Counted from the stretch's first letter, positions 15,495-23,924 are shown. The stretch: DNA of 64,000 nt from Nocardia salmonicida NBRC 13393 (GCF_001613085.1 NZ_BDBR01000046.1:1-64000); one strand, 5' to 3'. Notes: generated by a model not told the origin, from the letters alone. Numbers and translations are program-made.

Positions 15495-16703
15495 CTAGCG
15501 CAACACACTCCGGTACACCTCGAGCGTGCGCTCGGCGATCCGTGCCCAGTCGAACTCCGCGATCGCCCGCGCCCGCCCGGCCTCGCCGTAGCGCACAGCG
15601 AGCGCCCGATCTCCCGCGACATCGTTCACGGCGGCAGCGAGCCCCTGCTCGTACTCCTCCGTCGCCTCCGGGTCGTAGTGCACCAATCGACCGGTGCCCC
15701 CGTCGACGACCACTTCCGGAATCCCACCCACATCGGAAGCGACGACGGCGGTCGCGCACGCCATCGCCTCCAGGTTCACGATGCCGAGCGGTTCGTAGAC
15801 CGACGGGCACACGAATACCGAGGAGGCGGACAGGATCTGGCGGACCTGCCCGGCGGGGAGCATCTCCTTCACCCAGAAGACGTTGCCGCGCCGACGCTGC
15901 AATCCGTCGACCGCGGCCGCGACCTCTACCTCGAGCTCCTTGGTATCGGCCGCGCCCGCGCACAGCACCAACTGGATATCGGGGTCGAACGAGGCGGCCG
16001 CGGCGAGCAGATGCCCGACACCCTTCTGCCGGGTGATCCGTCCGACGAACGACACGATCGGCAGGTCAGTGCGCACCCCGAGCCGCTCCAGCACCGGCGT
16101 CTCGCCACCGCCGGGCGGACCGGGATACCACACGCCCGCGTCGATGCCGTTGTGCACCACATGAACTCGATCAGGATCGATCGCGGGGTAGGCGTCGAGG
16201 ACGTCGTGGCGCATGCCTTCGCTCACCGCGATCACCGCATCGGCGTGCTCCATCGCATTGCGTTCCGACCACGACGAGAGGCGATATCCGCCACCGAGCT
16301 GTTCGGCCTTCCACGGCCTGCGCGGTTCCAGCGAATGCGCCGTGAGCACATGTGGAATCCCGTGCAGCATGGCGGCGAGGTGACCGGCCAACCCCGCGTA
16401 CCAGGTGTGCGAGTGCACCACGTCCACGCCGCCCGCCGCGTCGGCCATGCGCAACTGCGCCGACATCATCTGCAACGCGGCATTGGCGGCGTACAGCTCG
16501 GGGTCGGGACGGTGCACCACGGCACCGCCGCGCGGCGCGCCCATGCAGTGCACGGTGACATCACAGAGATCACGCAATCGGACCGTGAGTTCGGTGACAT
16601 GAACGCCCGCACCGCCATACACCTCGGGGGGATACTCCCGGGTCAGCATGGCGACTCGCAGCGGTTGCGCTGGAATCTGCTCGCTGTCGGTGCCATCACT
16701 CAC
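15495..16703 (-). CDS. glgA: GT4 glycosyltransferase GlgA/GlgM type
   Basis: A 402-residue retaining glycosyltransferase of the GT4 family. N-terminal landmarks: MLTREYPPEVYGGAGVHV and HSHTWYAGLAG. C-terminal donor domain: VSFVGRITRQKGVGHL and the EPLGIVNLEAMACATAVVAS motif that holds the nucleotide sugar. The mycobacterial orthologue Rv1212c makes maltose-1-phosphate from ADP-glucose and glucose-1-phosphate (GlgM) for alpha-glucan synthesis. The GTG at 16703 is 7 bases after a TAATTT hexamer. It is divergent from glgC, which makes its ADP-glucose donor, with about 70 bases between the starts. Confidence 0.92.
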   Translation of the reverse strand: MSDGTDSEQIPAQPLRVAMLTREYPPEVYGGAGVHVTELTVRLRDLCDVTVHCMGAPRGGAVVHRPDPELYAANAALQMMSAQLRMADAAGGVDVVHSHTWYAGLAGHLAAMLHGIPHVLTAHSLEPRRPWKAEQLGGGYRLSSWSERNAMEHADAVIAVSEGMRHDVLDAYPAIDPDRVHVVHNGIDAGVWYPGPPGGGETPVLERLGVRTDLPIVSFVGRITRQKGVGHLLAAAASFDPDIQLVLCAGAADTKELEVEVAAAVDGLQRRRGNVFWVKEMLPAGQVRQILSASSVFVCPSVYEPLGIVNLEAMACATAVVASDVGGIPEVVVDGGTGRLVHYDPEATEEYEQGLAAAVNDVAGDRALAVRYGEAGRARAIAEFDWARIAERTLEVYRSVLR

Positions 16704-16710
16704 TGGGTCC

Positions 16711-16716
16711 AAATTA
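16711..16716 (-). promoter_or_regulatory. -10 hexamer TAATTT, leaderless glgA promoter
   Basis: Read on the minus strand, TAATTT is followed by 7 bases (GGACCCA) and the GTG at 16703. It lies back to back with the glgC promoter. Confidence 0.55.
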
Positions 16717-16759
16717 GACCCTCGGGTCGACATGGGCCACCGTAACCCCGCTGGCCCTG

Positions 16760-16765
16760 TACTTT
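16760..16765 (+). promoter_or_regulatory. -10 hexamer TACTTT, leaderless glgC promoter
   Basis: TACTTT, then 7 bases, then the GTG at 16773. This supports the GTG as start over the TTG at 16764, which lies inside the hexamer. Confidence 0.6.
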
Positions 16766-16772
16766 GAGCAGG

Positions 16773-17990
16773 GTGAGGAGCCAGCCGCACGTACTCGGGA
16801 TCGTGCTCGCCGGTGGCGAGGGCAAACGACTGTTTCCGCTCACCGCCGACCGTGCCAAGCCCGCGGTCCCCTTCGGCGGCGCGTACCGGCTGATCGACTT
16901 CGTGTTGAGCAACCTCGTGAACGCGGGATACCTGCGTCTGTGCGTGCTCACCCAGTACAAATCGCATTCGCTCGATCGCCATATCTCGCAGACCTGGCGG
17001 CTGTCCGGATTCACCGGTGAATACATCACCCCCGTGCCCGCCCAGCAGCGTCTCGGGCCGCGCTGGTACACCGGCAGCGCCGACGCGATCATGCAGTCGC
17101 TCAACCTGATCTACGACGAGGACCCCGACTACATCGTGGTGTTCGGCGCCGACCACGTGTACCGGATGGACCCGGAACAGATGGTGGCCAGCCATATCGC
17201 GTCGGGCGCGGGCGTCACCGTCGCCGGCATCCGGGTGCCGAGGGCCGAGGCGAGCGCGTTCGGCTGCATCGACACCGACGAGTCCGGCAAGATCACCCAG
17301 TTCCTGGAGAAGCCCGCGCATCCGCCGGGCACCCCCGACGACCCGAACGTGACGTTCGCGTCGATGGGCAACTACGTGTTCACCACCCGCGTACTGGTCG
17401 ACGCCATCCGCGCCGACGCCGAGAACTCCGATTCCGACCACGATATGGGCGGTGACATCATCCCGACGCTGGTCGCCGCGGGCCAGGCCGCCGTCTACGA
17501 CTTCGCCGACAACGACGTCCCCGGCGCCACCCAACGCGACCGCGGCTACTGGCGCGACGTGGGCACCATCGACGCCTTCTACGAGGCGCACATGGACCTG
17601 GTCTCGGTGCACCCCGTGTTCAACCTGTACAACAAGCACTGGCCGATCCGCGGCGCCGCCGAGAACCTGCCGCCCGCGAAATTCGCCCAGGGCGGGCTCG
17701 CCCAGGAGTCGATCGTCGGGGCGGGCTCGATCCTGTCGGCGGCCACGGTCCGCAATTCGGTGCTGAGCTCGAACGTGGTGATCGAGGACGGCGCCACGGT
17801 GGAGGGCAGCGTGTTGATGCCCGGTGTGCGGATCGGGCGTGGCGCGGTGGTGCGCCACGCGATCCTGGACAAGAACGTGGTGGTCGGCGAGGGCGAGATC
17901 ATCGGCCTCGATCTCGATCGCGACCGGGAGCGTTTCGCCGTCAGCAACGGCGGTGTGGTCACCGTCGGCAAGGGCATCTGGGTCGGCTGA
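16773..17990 (+). CDS. glgC: glucose-1-phosphate adenylyltransferase
   Basis: A 405-residue ADP-glucose pyrophosphorylase: ATP + glucose-1-phosphate to ADP-glucose + PPi, the committed step of glycogen and alpha-glucan synthesis. The start VRSQPHVLGIVLAGGEGKRL holds the nucleotide-binding loop, AKPAVPFGGAYRLIDF the conserved Lys region, and VFGADHVYRMD the metal and substrate site. The C-terminal 120 residues form a left-handed beta-helix (hexapeptide-like SVLMPGVRIGRGAVV). Divergent from glgA. A run of six T follows the stop; the gene converges on the methyltransferase gene 23 bases away. Confidence 0.95.
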   Translation: MRSQPHVLGIVLAGGEGKRLFPLTADRAKPAVPFGGAYRLIDFVLSNLVNAGYLRLCVLTQYKSHSLDRHISQTWRLSGFTGEYITPVPAQQRLGPRWYTGSADAIMQSLNLIYDEDPDYIVVFGADHVYRMDPEQMVASHIASGAGVTVAGIRVPRAEASAFGCIDTDESGKITQFLEKPAHPPGTPDDPNVTFASMGNYVFTTRVLVDAIRADAENSDSDHDMGGDIIPTLVAAGQAAVYDFADNDVPGATQRDRGYWRDVGTIDAFYEAHMDLVSVHPVFNLYNKHWPIRGAAENLPPAKFAQGGLAQESIVGAGSILSAATVRNSVLSSNVVIEDGATVEGSVLMPGVRIGRGAVVRHAILDKNVVVGEGEIIGLDLDRDRERFAVSNGGVVTVGKGIWVG

Positions 17991-18013
17991 ATTTTTTGCG
18001 GCTGGTGCCGCGA

Positions 18014-18646
18014 TCAGCACCTCGACGCGCAGAGCAACCCGTCACCGATCGGGATCAGAACGCTGGTGAGCTCGGGGTTTTCCGCGATCGCACGAGTCGC
18101 CGCACGCACCGCCTGCGTGGCCGGGTCACGCTGGTCCGGATCGGGAACGCGCCCGCCGAGCAGCGCGTTGTTGAGGATGAACGCGCCGCCTTCGCGCAGC
18201 AACCGCACACCCTGTTCGACGTAATTGGGGTGTTCCATCGGTGCCGCGTCGATGAAGACCAGGTCGTAGGAGCCGTCGGCCAGGCGGGGTAGCACGTCCA
18301 GCGCGCGCCCGTTGATCAGTCGCGTGCGCGACGGCGTGATCTCGGCGGTCCGGAACGCCTCCTTGGCCGCGCGCTGATGCTCGGGTTCGGAGTCGATCGT
18401 CGTCAACGTCCCGTCCTCACGCATCCCGTCGAGCAGCCACAGCCCACTGACGCCCGCCCCGGTGCCCACCTCGACGACCGAGCGCGCGCCGAGCATCTGC
18501 GCGTACATGCTCAGCAGCGCACCGACCGCCGCGGGCACCGGCGCGGCACCCAATTCGGTGGCCCGCTCGCGCGCTTCGAGAAGAACCTCGTCTTCGACGA
18601 CGGACTCCTCCACATAGGCCAGGTTCCGCTCCACGTTCGATGCCAC
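18014..18646 (-). CDS. O-methyltransferase family 3 (Rv1220c-like)
   Basis: A 210-residue SAM-dependent methyltransferase. Motif I is VVEVGTGAGVSGLWLLDG, the acidic residue after strand 2 is in LTTIDSEPEH, and YDLVFIDAAPMEHPNYVEQ is the metal-binding region of catechol-type O-methyltransferases, followed by GGAFILNNALLGG. The substrate is unknown. The divergent position next to sigE is as in M. tuberculosis (Rv1220c-Rv1221). The GTG at 18646 is 7 bases after TAGCCT, a leaderless arrangement. Confidence 0.85.
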   Translation of the reverse strand: MASNVERNLAYVEESVVEDEVLLEARERATELGAAPVPAAVGALLSMYAQMLGARSVVEVGTGAGVSGLWLLDGMREDGTLTTIDSEPEHQRAAKEAFRTAEITPSRTRLINGRALDVLPRLADGSYDLVFIDAAPMEHPNYVEQGVRLLREGGAFILNNALLGGRVPDPDQRDPATQAVRAATRAIAENPELTSVLIPIGDGLLCASRC

Positions 18647-18653
18647 AGCTATG

Positions 18654-18659
18654 AGGCTA
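18654..18659 (-). promoter_or_regulatory. -10 hexamer TAGCCT before O-methyltransferase
   Basis: On the minus strand TAGCCT is followed by CATAGCT (7 bases) and the GTG at 18646. Confidence 0.5.
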
Positions 18660-18816
18660 GGCCACCGAGGGGGTATGTGTATTCAGCAAAGGGACGGATC
18701 CGACACTGTGTCGCACAGATCCCGAACAATTGCCGAAAGTTTGCGGATCGGTCACAACAGCCCCCGAACTGCTGGTTCTCCGTTGGCGACTGGACTAGGG
18801 TCGAGTTCGACCAGAA

Positions 18817-18835
18817 TTCTCAGGTCACACTCAGG
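18817..18835. promoter_or_regulatory. CTCAGG direct repeat upstream of sigE
   Basis: Two CTCAGG-containing octamers (18817-18824 and 18828-18835) repeat with an 11-base period, about 190 bases before the sigE start. One helical turn apart, they could bind a response regulator dimer. In M. tuberculosis sigE is controlled by MprA, which uses loosely conserved direct octamer repeats. The match is suggestive only. Confidence 0.3.
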
Positions 18836-18914
18836 ATCTCCACACCTGACCCATATCAGGGCAGGGAATAGTTGCCCTACGCAAGGCCAGCCGATCGCGG
18901 CGGGCACGAGACTC

Positions 18915-18941
18915 GGGAACAACCGCACACAGTTGCTGGTT
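18915..18941 (+). promoter_or_regulatory. candidate ECF-type promoter of sigE
   Basis: GGGAAC at 18915-18920, a 17-base gap and GGTT at 18938-18941 resemble the GGGAAC/CGTT element pair of SigE/SigH-class promoters, about 80 bases before the sigE ATG. This would allow autoregulation. The -10 element is imperfect. The whole 18660-19022 gap holds no gene and is taken to be the sigE control region. Confidence 0.35.
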
Positions 18942-19022
18942 GATTGTCGGTAAGCAAGGTTCGCTGACCCGGACCAGCCAGGTTTTGTGCCAGCGGTCCC
19001 GAGTAGGAGGTGTCCCATCACG

Positions 19023-19685
19023 ATGGTAGACACGGCGCGTCAAGACGCCACCGACCAGACTCTGCCCGCCGATCTCATCGCGGCAGAAGCCGACGAACTC
19101 GAGGCCGAACTCACCGGCACCGCCGCTTTCGACGCGACCGGCGATCGCGCCGCCATGCCTTCCTGGGACGAACTGGTCCGCGAGCACGCCGACCGGGTCT
19201 ATCGCCTGGCCTACCGCCTCTCCGGTGATGCCCAGGACGCCGATGACCTCACCCAGGACACCTTCATCCGGGTGTTCCGCTCGCTGCAGAACTACCAGCC
19301 CGGCACGTTCGAGGGCTGGCTGCACCGCATCACCACCAACCTGTTCCTCGACATGGTCCGTCGTCGCAACCGCATCCGCATGGAAGCGCTGCCCGAGGAC
19401 TACGACCGGGTGCCCGCCGAAGGCCCGACCCCGGAGGACGCCTACCACGACTCCCGCCTCGACCCCGACCTGCAGAAAGCACTCGATTCGCTGGCGCCGG
19501 AGTTTCGCGCCGCGGTCGTGCTGTGTGACATCGAGGGTCTGTCCTACGAGGAGATCGGCGCGACGCTGGGTGTGAAACTGGGCACCGTGCGAAGCCGGAT
19601 CCATCGCGGGCGTCAGGCATTGCGCGAGTACCTTGCGCATAATGGAAGTGAGCAGCGGTACTCCGCTGAAGCCCCATCGTTGTGA
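19023..19685 (+). CDS. sigE: ECF sigma factor SigE
   Basis: A 220-residue extracytoplasmic-function sigma factor. Region 2 reads VRLAYRLSGDAQDADDLTQDTFIRVF-like (YRLAYRLSGDAQDADDLTQ, then WLHRITTNLFLDMVRRR); region 4 reads LDSLAPEFRAAVVLCDIEGL followed by YEEIGATLGVKLGTVRSRI, the -35-binding helix-turn-helix. It directs RNA polymerase to envelope-stress promoters. The start ATG has AGGAGG 12 bases before it, rather long. Downstream are its anti-sigma factor, htrA and tatB, in the Rv1221-Rv1224 order. Confidence 0.93.
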   Translation: MVDTARQDATDQTLPADLIAAEADELEAELTGTAAFDATGDRAAMPSWDELVREHADRVYRLAYRLSGDAQDADDLTQDTFIRVFRSLQNYQPGTFEGWLHRITTNLFLDMVRRRNRIRMEALPEDYDRVPAEGPTPEDAYHDSRLDPDLQKALDSLAPEFRAAVVLCDIEGLSYEEIGATLGVKLGTVRSRIHRGRQALREYLAHNGSEQRYSAEAPSL

Positions 19686-19744
19686 CGGGAGTTCGACGTC
19701 ACCGGGGGCTCTCGGTTGACGTCGGTCGGAAGGAAGAATCCCGG

Positions 19745-20113
19745 ATGAGCGTGGAACCCAGTGCCGCAGGTCGCCCACCGCGCTTTCAGCCCACCGAGCA
19801 CCTGGCCAGTGAGGCTGTCGCGGCTTTTGTCGACGGCGAACTGCGGATGAACGCCTATCTGCGTGCCGCCCAGCATCTTTCGGTCTGCCCCGAATGCGCG
19901 TCCGAGGTCGATGCCCAGCAGCAGGCGCGCATCGCGCTGCGCCGGGCCGCCGAGGTGGCGATTCCGCGCAGCCTGCACGACAGCCTCTCGCGCATTCCGC
20001 TGGCCGACCTCCCCGGCAACGCACCCGAACCGCAGCGCCGTAACGAGGCATTTCTCGGATTCATCACAGATTCCTTCACCGCGACCCGGTGGACAACGTG
20101 GCGGCGCAAGTAG
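19745..20113 (+). CDS. rseA: zinc-binding anti-sigma factor RseA
   Basis: A 122-residue protein with the ZAS motif H-x3-C-x2-C in AAQHLSVCPECASEV, which coordinates zinc and clamps SigE. The conserved acidic VAAFVDGELRMNAYLRAAQ region lies just before it. No transmembrane helix is visible, as in the mycobacterial RseA (Rv1222). In mycobacteria it is phosphorylated by PknB and degraded by ClpC1P2 to release SigE. The ATG at 19745 is 60 bases after sigE. Its stop lies inside the apparent htrA -10 hexamer, so htrA may be transcribed separately. Confidence 0.9.
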   Translation: MSVEPSAAGRPPRFQPTEHLASEAVAAFVDGELRMNAYLRAAQHLSVCPECASEVDAQQQARIALRRAAEVAIPRSLHDSLSRIPLADLPGNAPEPQRRNEAFLGFITDSFTATRWTTWRRK

Positions 20114-20116
20114 AGT
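20111..20116 (+). promoter_or_regulatory. -10 hexamer TAGAGT, leaderless htrA promoter
   Basis: TAGAGT overlaps the TAG stop of rseA and is followed by 7 bases and the GTG of htrA at 20124. It would let htrA be expressed apart from sigE-rseA. Confidence 0.5.
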
Positions 20117-20123
20117 CTGCGAC

Positions 20124-21656
20124 GTGACAGGCGAATCGACGAATTCCGGATCGGCCGACCACTCGGATTCGGGGGACAATCGGGGCACGCTGCGCCCTTC
20201 GGACGCACCGAGCCTCGGGCCGCGCCCGGTCTACCGGCCGCACATCGACAGCCACACCGCGCGCGCGTTCCGCCGCCCGAACGGCCAAGCCGGTTCGTTC
20301 GCACCGTACGACCCGCAGCGCGTGGCCGGAAAGGGCGCCGAGGAAGGCATCGTCGCCCGCCCGCCGGACGGCGTGCTCGCCGAGGCGTTCGCCCGGCCCG
20401 AGGGCTCCTCGGAGCTGTTGCAGCGCGAGCCCGGCGCCGACGAGTCGAAGACGGTCGTCGCGGGTCCGGTCGACCCGTGGCGTGATCCCGACGCGGCGGC
20501 CCGGCTCGGTGCGCCCGCCGTCGACACTCCCCCGCCTGCCCGGTTGCCCGTCGCGGACAAGCTGAGCGCTCGCGAGGTGCTGTTCGGTTCGCGGGTGGCG
20601 CCGAAGGCCCTGGCGATGCTGGCCGTACTGGCCCTCGGCATCGCCGTTGTGGGCGGACTGGTCGGGCGGGTCACCGCCGAGACCGCGTCCACGCTCACCT
20701 CACGCAAGGTGACCCTGGATCAGAGCGCGGGCGTCGAGACCCCGCACAGCCAGATCGCCGCGGTCGCCAATGCCGTACTGCCCTCGGTGGTCTCGATCCG
20801 GGCCACTGTCGGCGACAACGGCGCGACCGGTTCCGGCGTGGTGATCGACGGCGGCGGTTACGTCGTCACCAACAACCACGTGATCTCGATGGCCGCGACC
20901 GACAAGTCCAACCGGTCCGCCATCCAGGTCCAGTTCTCCGACGGCACCCGGGTGCCCGCGCAGATCGTCGGGCGCGATCCCAAGACCGACCTCGCGGTGC
21001 TCAAGGTCGAGGCCAAGAACCTGACGGTGGCCAATCTCGGCAAGTCCGCCGATGTGCAGGTCGGCGACGACGTGCTGGCGGTCGGTTCGCCACTCGGCCT
21101 GAGCAAGACCGTCACTTCCGGCATCGTCAGCGCCCTGCACCGGCCCGTGAAGCTCGCGGGCGAGGGCAGCGACACCAACGCGGTGATCGACGCCGTACAG
21201 ACCGACGCGGCGATCAACCCGGGTAACTCCGGTGGCGCGCTGGTCGACATGCAGGGCCGCGTCATCGGTATCAACACCGCCATCCGCAGTGAGACCGGCG
21301 GTTCGGTGGGCCTCGGCTTCGCCATCCCGGTCGACGTGATGACCGCCGTCACCCAGACCCTGATCCGCGACGGCCAGATGCACCACCCGGTGATCGGCCT
21401 GAGCGCGCGCACCAAGACCGTCGCCAACGAGGTGATGAGCGGTGCCGCCGTCGCCGATGTGACGCCGGGCAGCCCCGCCGACAAGGCGGGCATCGTCGAG
21501 GGCGACGTGGTCGTGAAGATCGGCGACCGCGAGGTCACCGGGCCCGACGAACTGGTCGTCGCCGTGCAGTCGCGCAAGATCGGCGAAACGGTGAACGTGC
21601 AGTTGATCCGTGATGGCAGGCAGGTGGACGTGCCGGTCACCCTCGAATCCGACTGA
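20124..21656 (+). CDS. htrA: membrane-anchored HtrA/DegP-type serine protease
   Basis: A 510-residue protease acting on misfolded proteins outside the membrane. Residues 1-155 are a disordered cytoplasmic region rich in Pro and charged residues; a single transmembrane helix lies at about 160-182. The trypsin-like domain has its catalytic triad at H252 (VTNNHVIS), D289 (DPKTDLAVL) and S369 (INPGNSGGALV). A C-terminal PDZ domain (about 415-505; VADVTPGSPADKAGIVEGD) follows. Corresponds to Rv1223, where HtrA works with the SigE/RseA system. The GTG start is supported by a TAGAGT hexamer 7 bases before it. Confidence 0.93.
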   Translation: MTGESTNSGSADHSDSGDNRGTLRPSDAPSLGPRPVYRPHIDSHTARAFRRPNGQAGSFAPYDPQRVAGKGAEEGIVARPPDGVLAEAFARPEGSSELLQREPGADESKTVVAGPVDPWRDPDAAARLGAPAVDTPPPARLPVADKLSAREVLFGSRVAPKALAMLAVLALGIAVVGGLVGRVTAETASTLTSRKVTLDQSAGVETPHSQIAAVANAVLPSVVSIRATVGDNGATGSGVVIDGGGYVVTNNHVISMAATDKSNRSAIQVQFSDGTRVPAQIVGRDPKTDLAVLKVEAKNLTVANLGKSADVQVGDDVLAVGSPLGLSKTVTSGIVSALHRPVKLAGEGSDTNAVIDAVQTDAAINPGNSGGALVDMQGRVIGINTAIRSETGGSVGLGFAIPVDVMTAVTQTLIRDGQMHHPVIGLSARTKTVANEVMSGAAVADVTPGSPADKAGIVEGDVVVKIGDREVTGPDELVVAVQSRKIGETVNVQLIRDGRQVDVPVTLESD

Positions 21657-21677
21657 CCTGCGGACGCGCGCGCCGGG

Positions 21678-21683
21678 TAACCT
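21678..21683 (+). promoter_or_regulatory. -10 hexamer TAACCT, leaderless tatB promoter
   Basis: TAACCT, then 6 bases (GGAACC), then the GTG of tatB at 21690. There is only a 33-base gap after htrA, so tatB can be read from both transcripts. Confidence 0.5.
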
Positions 21684-21689
21684 GGAACC

Positions 21690-22109
21690 GTGTTCAGCAA
21701 CATCGGGTGGAGCGAGATGATGATCCTGCTCGTCGCCGCCCTCGTGATCCTCGGTCCGGAGCGACTGCCCGGCGCCGTCCGCTGGACCACAGGCGCGCTG
21801 CGCCAGGCGCGTGACTACGCCAGCGGCGCCACCTCGCAGCTGAAACAGGAGCTCGGACCGGAGTTCGACGACCTGCGCAAGCCGCTCGCCGAGCTGAACG
21901 AGCTGCGTGGCATGAGCCCGAGGGCCGTGGTCACCAAGCACCTGCTGGGCGGTGACGATTCGGTGCTGCGCGATCTGGAGAGCGCGGTGCCCGACAAGAA
22001 GCAGCTGTTCGGCACCAGCAGCGGCATGCCTTCCACTCCGTCGGCCCCCCCGCCGCCGAAGTCGCTGGAGCGCAACGAGCGCCCCCCGGTCGACTACGAC
22101 GCGACTTAG
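21690..22109 (+). CDS. tatB: twin-arginine translocase subunit TatB
   Basis: A 139-residue TatA/B family protein. The N-terminal membrane helix (residues 7-21) ends in the hinge LVILGPERLPGAVRW; the glutamate in the LGPERLP motif is the TatB hallmark. A long amphipathic helix (about 32-85) follows, then a Pro-rich tail. With TatA and TatC it exports folded proteins bearing RR signals; one likely client in this window is the DUF1906 protein at 58336-59046. Corresponds to Rv1224. Confidence 0.92.
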   Translation: MFSNIGWSEMMILLVAALVILGPERLPGAVRWTTGALRQARDYASGATSQLKQELGPEFDDLRKPLAELNELRGMSPRAVVTKHLLGGDDSVLRDLESAVPDKKQLFGTSSGMPSTPSAPPPPKSLERNERPPVDYDAT

Positions 22110-22278
22110 CTCGCCGAACACACCGCACGGTCGGCATTTGCTGCGAGATCGCGCTGAACGAACTCTGCGGCGGCGACCTCGCTTCTGTGTGATTTGCCGA
22201 CAAACCGCCTCCGAGAGTGTTGTGTCGCAAGACAGTTCGATGTCAACCGTTATAGACACACAACGCTGTCGAGCTGTC

Positions 22279-22284
22279 TAGACT
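22279..22284 (+). promoter_or_regulatory. -10 hexamer TAGACT in repeat-rich upstream region
   Basis: TAGACT, 6 bases, then the ATG at 22291. The 70 bases before it are rich in TGTC/GACA half-sites (for example TGTCGCAAGACA at 22223-22234 and CTGTCGAGCTGTC at 22266-22278), which could be operator elements, possibly for the HTH protein itself. Confidence 0.45.
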
Positions 22285-22290
22285 TCGCAC

Positions 22291-23148
22291 ATGTCGGCCG
22301 ATGACGTGGCACGAGTTTTCGCGATCGAGGACAAGGTCGAGCGACTCAAAGCAGCCACCGACGGGGTGGCGGCTGCCCAGCAGACCATCAACGAACTAAC
22401 CAGGATCCGGCGAGCCGTGATCCGAGAACTCCATGCCGACGGCTGGACGTTCGCCCGGATCGGCGCCGCCGCCGGACTGTCGCGTGCGCGTATTCACCAG
22501 GTGAGCACGCAGGGTCCCGTCCCCGAAGGTCTGTTCTTCGGCCACGGCACCTTGACCGTGCTCGCCCCCGAGGTCCGCTCCGGCCGACTCCTGGGCGCAC
22601 CGGACCCACAGGCCGCGCAGCGTCTGGCCGAACTGCTGCGACAACTCGGCTTCGCGGCGAACGTCGAGACGTTCATGCCCGGCCGACCGATCGACCTCAA
22701 TCGCGACGGGCTGGTGATTCTCGGCGGCCCCGAACTCTCGCCCAGCCTGCGCCAGCTGGTGGTGGCCGATCCGCGCCTGCGCCGGACCGTCACCAGGGCG
22801 GGCGATACCCGGCGCGGCATAGAGGACAGGGCCGCACGCCGCGTCTACCGGCCCGGCGGCACCGAACCGCACGACATCGCCTACCTGGCTCGGCTCCCCC
22901 GGCCCGACCGGCGCGGCAGCATCATGCTGATCGACGGCCTGCATCCGCCCGGCTCACTGGGTGCGATCCGATTGCTGGCGACCCGCTTGGCGACCCTGCA
23001 CGAGCGTGCGAGCAGCCATTTGTTCTCGGTCCTCATCGCAGTCCGATACGACCGCGCCACCGGCGAACCCGTTGATGCGGATTTGCTCACCCCGGTTTAC
23101 CGCCATGAAACAGACCCAAAGTTGGCTACGACCCGGGTTCGTCCGTAG
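22291..23148 (+). CDS. HTH (sigma-region-4-like) DNA-binding protein of unknown role
   Basis: A 285-residue protein. Residues about 35-75 make a helix-turn-helix of the sigma-70 region 4 or MarR-like type: VIRELHADGWTFARIGAAAG followed by LSRARIHQVS. The C-terminal 200 residues are a domain I do not recognise, containing RDGLVILGGPELSPSLRQL, a motif reminiscent of sensor or SLOG-type nucleotide-binding folds, and SIMLIDGLHPPGSLGA. Its organisation (small HTH plus ligand-like domain) suggests a transcription regulator. It sits alone between tatB and the next hypothetical gene, at the left edge of a segment not conserved in mycobacteria. Confidence 0.55.
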   Translation: MSADDVARVFAIEDKVERLKAATDGVAAAQQTINELTRIRRAVIRELHADGWTFARIGAAAGLSRARIHQVSTQGPVPEGLFFGHGTLTVLAPEVRSGRLLGAPDPQAAQRLAELLRQLGFAANVETFMPGRPIDLNRDGLVILGGPELSPSLRQLVVADPRLRRTVTRAGDTRRGIEDRAARRVYRPGGTEPHDIAYLARLPRPDRRGSIMLIDGLHPPGSLGAIRLLATRLATLHERASSHLFSVLIAVRYDRATGEPVDADLLTPVYRHETDPKLATTRVRP

Positions 23149-23264
23149 ACTGAACTAAACTCGCCGTGCTCAGTGATCTGCATCACTGTACTGTTATGGA
23201 TCACAAGTCGCCCGCGATGGTTAGATTGCTAGCGAGTAACCGAGTGTGAGTAGGTGAGCATCAC

Positions 23265-23831
23265 ATGTTCTCGTCTCCAGAGGCCAGCGCATGCCGGGTT
23301 CTGCCCGTGCACGCGGCAGGCCATCCACGGCCCGTTCCGCCCTTCGACGCGGAGCCGACCACCGGCGACGTCATCGTCACCACCCATCGTGTGACCTACA
23401 GCGATCGTCTGAAGGTCTTCATCGGCCCGCACGAGGACGTGGACAGCTTCCTACGCCCGTTGCGCCGGATGGATGGGCATCAGCGCTACTCACTCGATCT
23501 GACCGTGCTACCCGAGCCGGTGCCCGCCACCGAGGTCACCACGACCGCGAGTTCGGCGCGCGGCGATCTCGCGCTCGGCTGCGCCGGTTCGGCGGACGCG
23601 ATGACTCTGCAACTGCGCACGACCATCGATCACGTCACCCGGCGCTTCACCCTCGGGCTGCCCGGGAGTCGACTCGGCCTGCCGACGGTGTACCTCCCGC
23701 ACGGCGACGAGGACACCTACGTCTACCCGGAAGAGGTGTTCACTGCCGACAACGCGGTGGAGATCTTCCGCGACTTCTTCCACGCCGGCGCGGTTCCCGC
23801 GGGTCTGCAGCAGCGCGAGATCCTCGACTGA
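23265..23831 (+). CDS. hypothetical protein, Imm1-like C-terminus
   Basis: A 188-residue soluble protein without signal peptide or membrane helix. The C-terminal 45 residues (VYPEEVFTADNAVEIFRDFF then HAGAVPAGLQQREI) resemble the end of Imm1-type immunity proteins, where a helix ending in FF/FxxxG precedes a short strand. The middle has STRLGLPTVYLPHGDEDTYV-like sequence. This is a low-confidence family guess and no toxin gene lies nearby. The ATG is preceded by a GAGTAGGTGAGC stretch that could serve as ribosome-binding site. Confidence 0.45.
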   Translation: MFSSPEASACRVLPVHAAGHPRPVPPFDAEPTTGDVIVTTHRVTYSDRLKVFIGPHEDVDSFLRPLRRMDGHQRYSLDLTVLPEPVPATEVTTTASSARGDLALGCAGSADAMTLQLRTTIDHVTRRFTLGLPGSRLGLPTVYLPHGDEDTYVYPEEVFTADNAVEIFRDFFHAGAVPAGLQQREILD

Positions 23832-23924
23832 GAGCTGCTCGCCGCGCGCGAAATGCTCGACGATAGCTAGGCTGGTCGAACGGTCACATGCCTCGATGGG
23901 TGACTGTGGAGAGGCCGGTGCGTG

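Noticed and set aside
17991..18013. TTTTTT run after glgC as a terminator
   Set aside because: No convincing stem directly before the T-run; only a weak GCGGC/GCCGC pairing follows it.
15495..18020. An 841-codon minus-strand frame covering glgA and the glgC region
   Set aside because: Only the part after the GTG at 16703 is GlgA. The upstream part is antisense to glgC, which has its own full-length gene on the plus strand.
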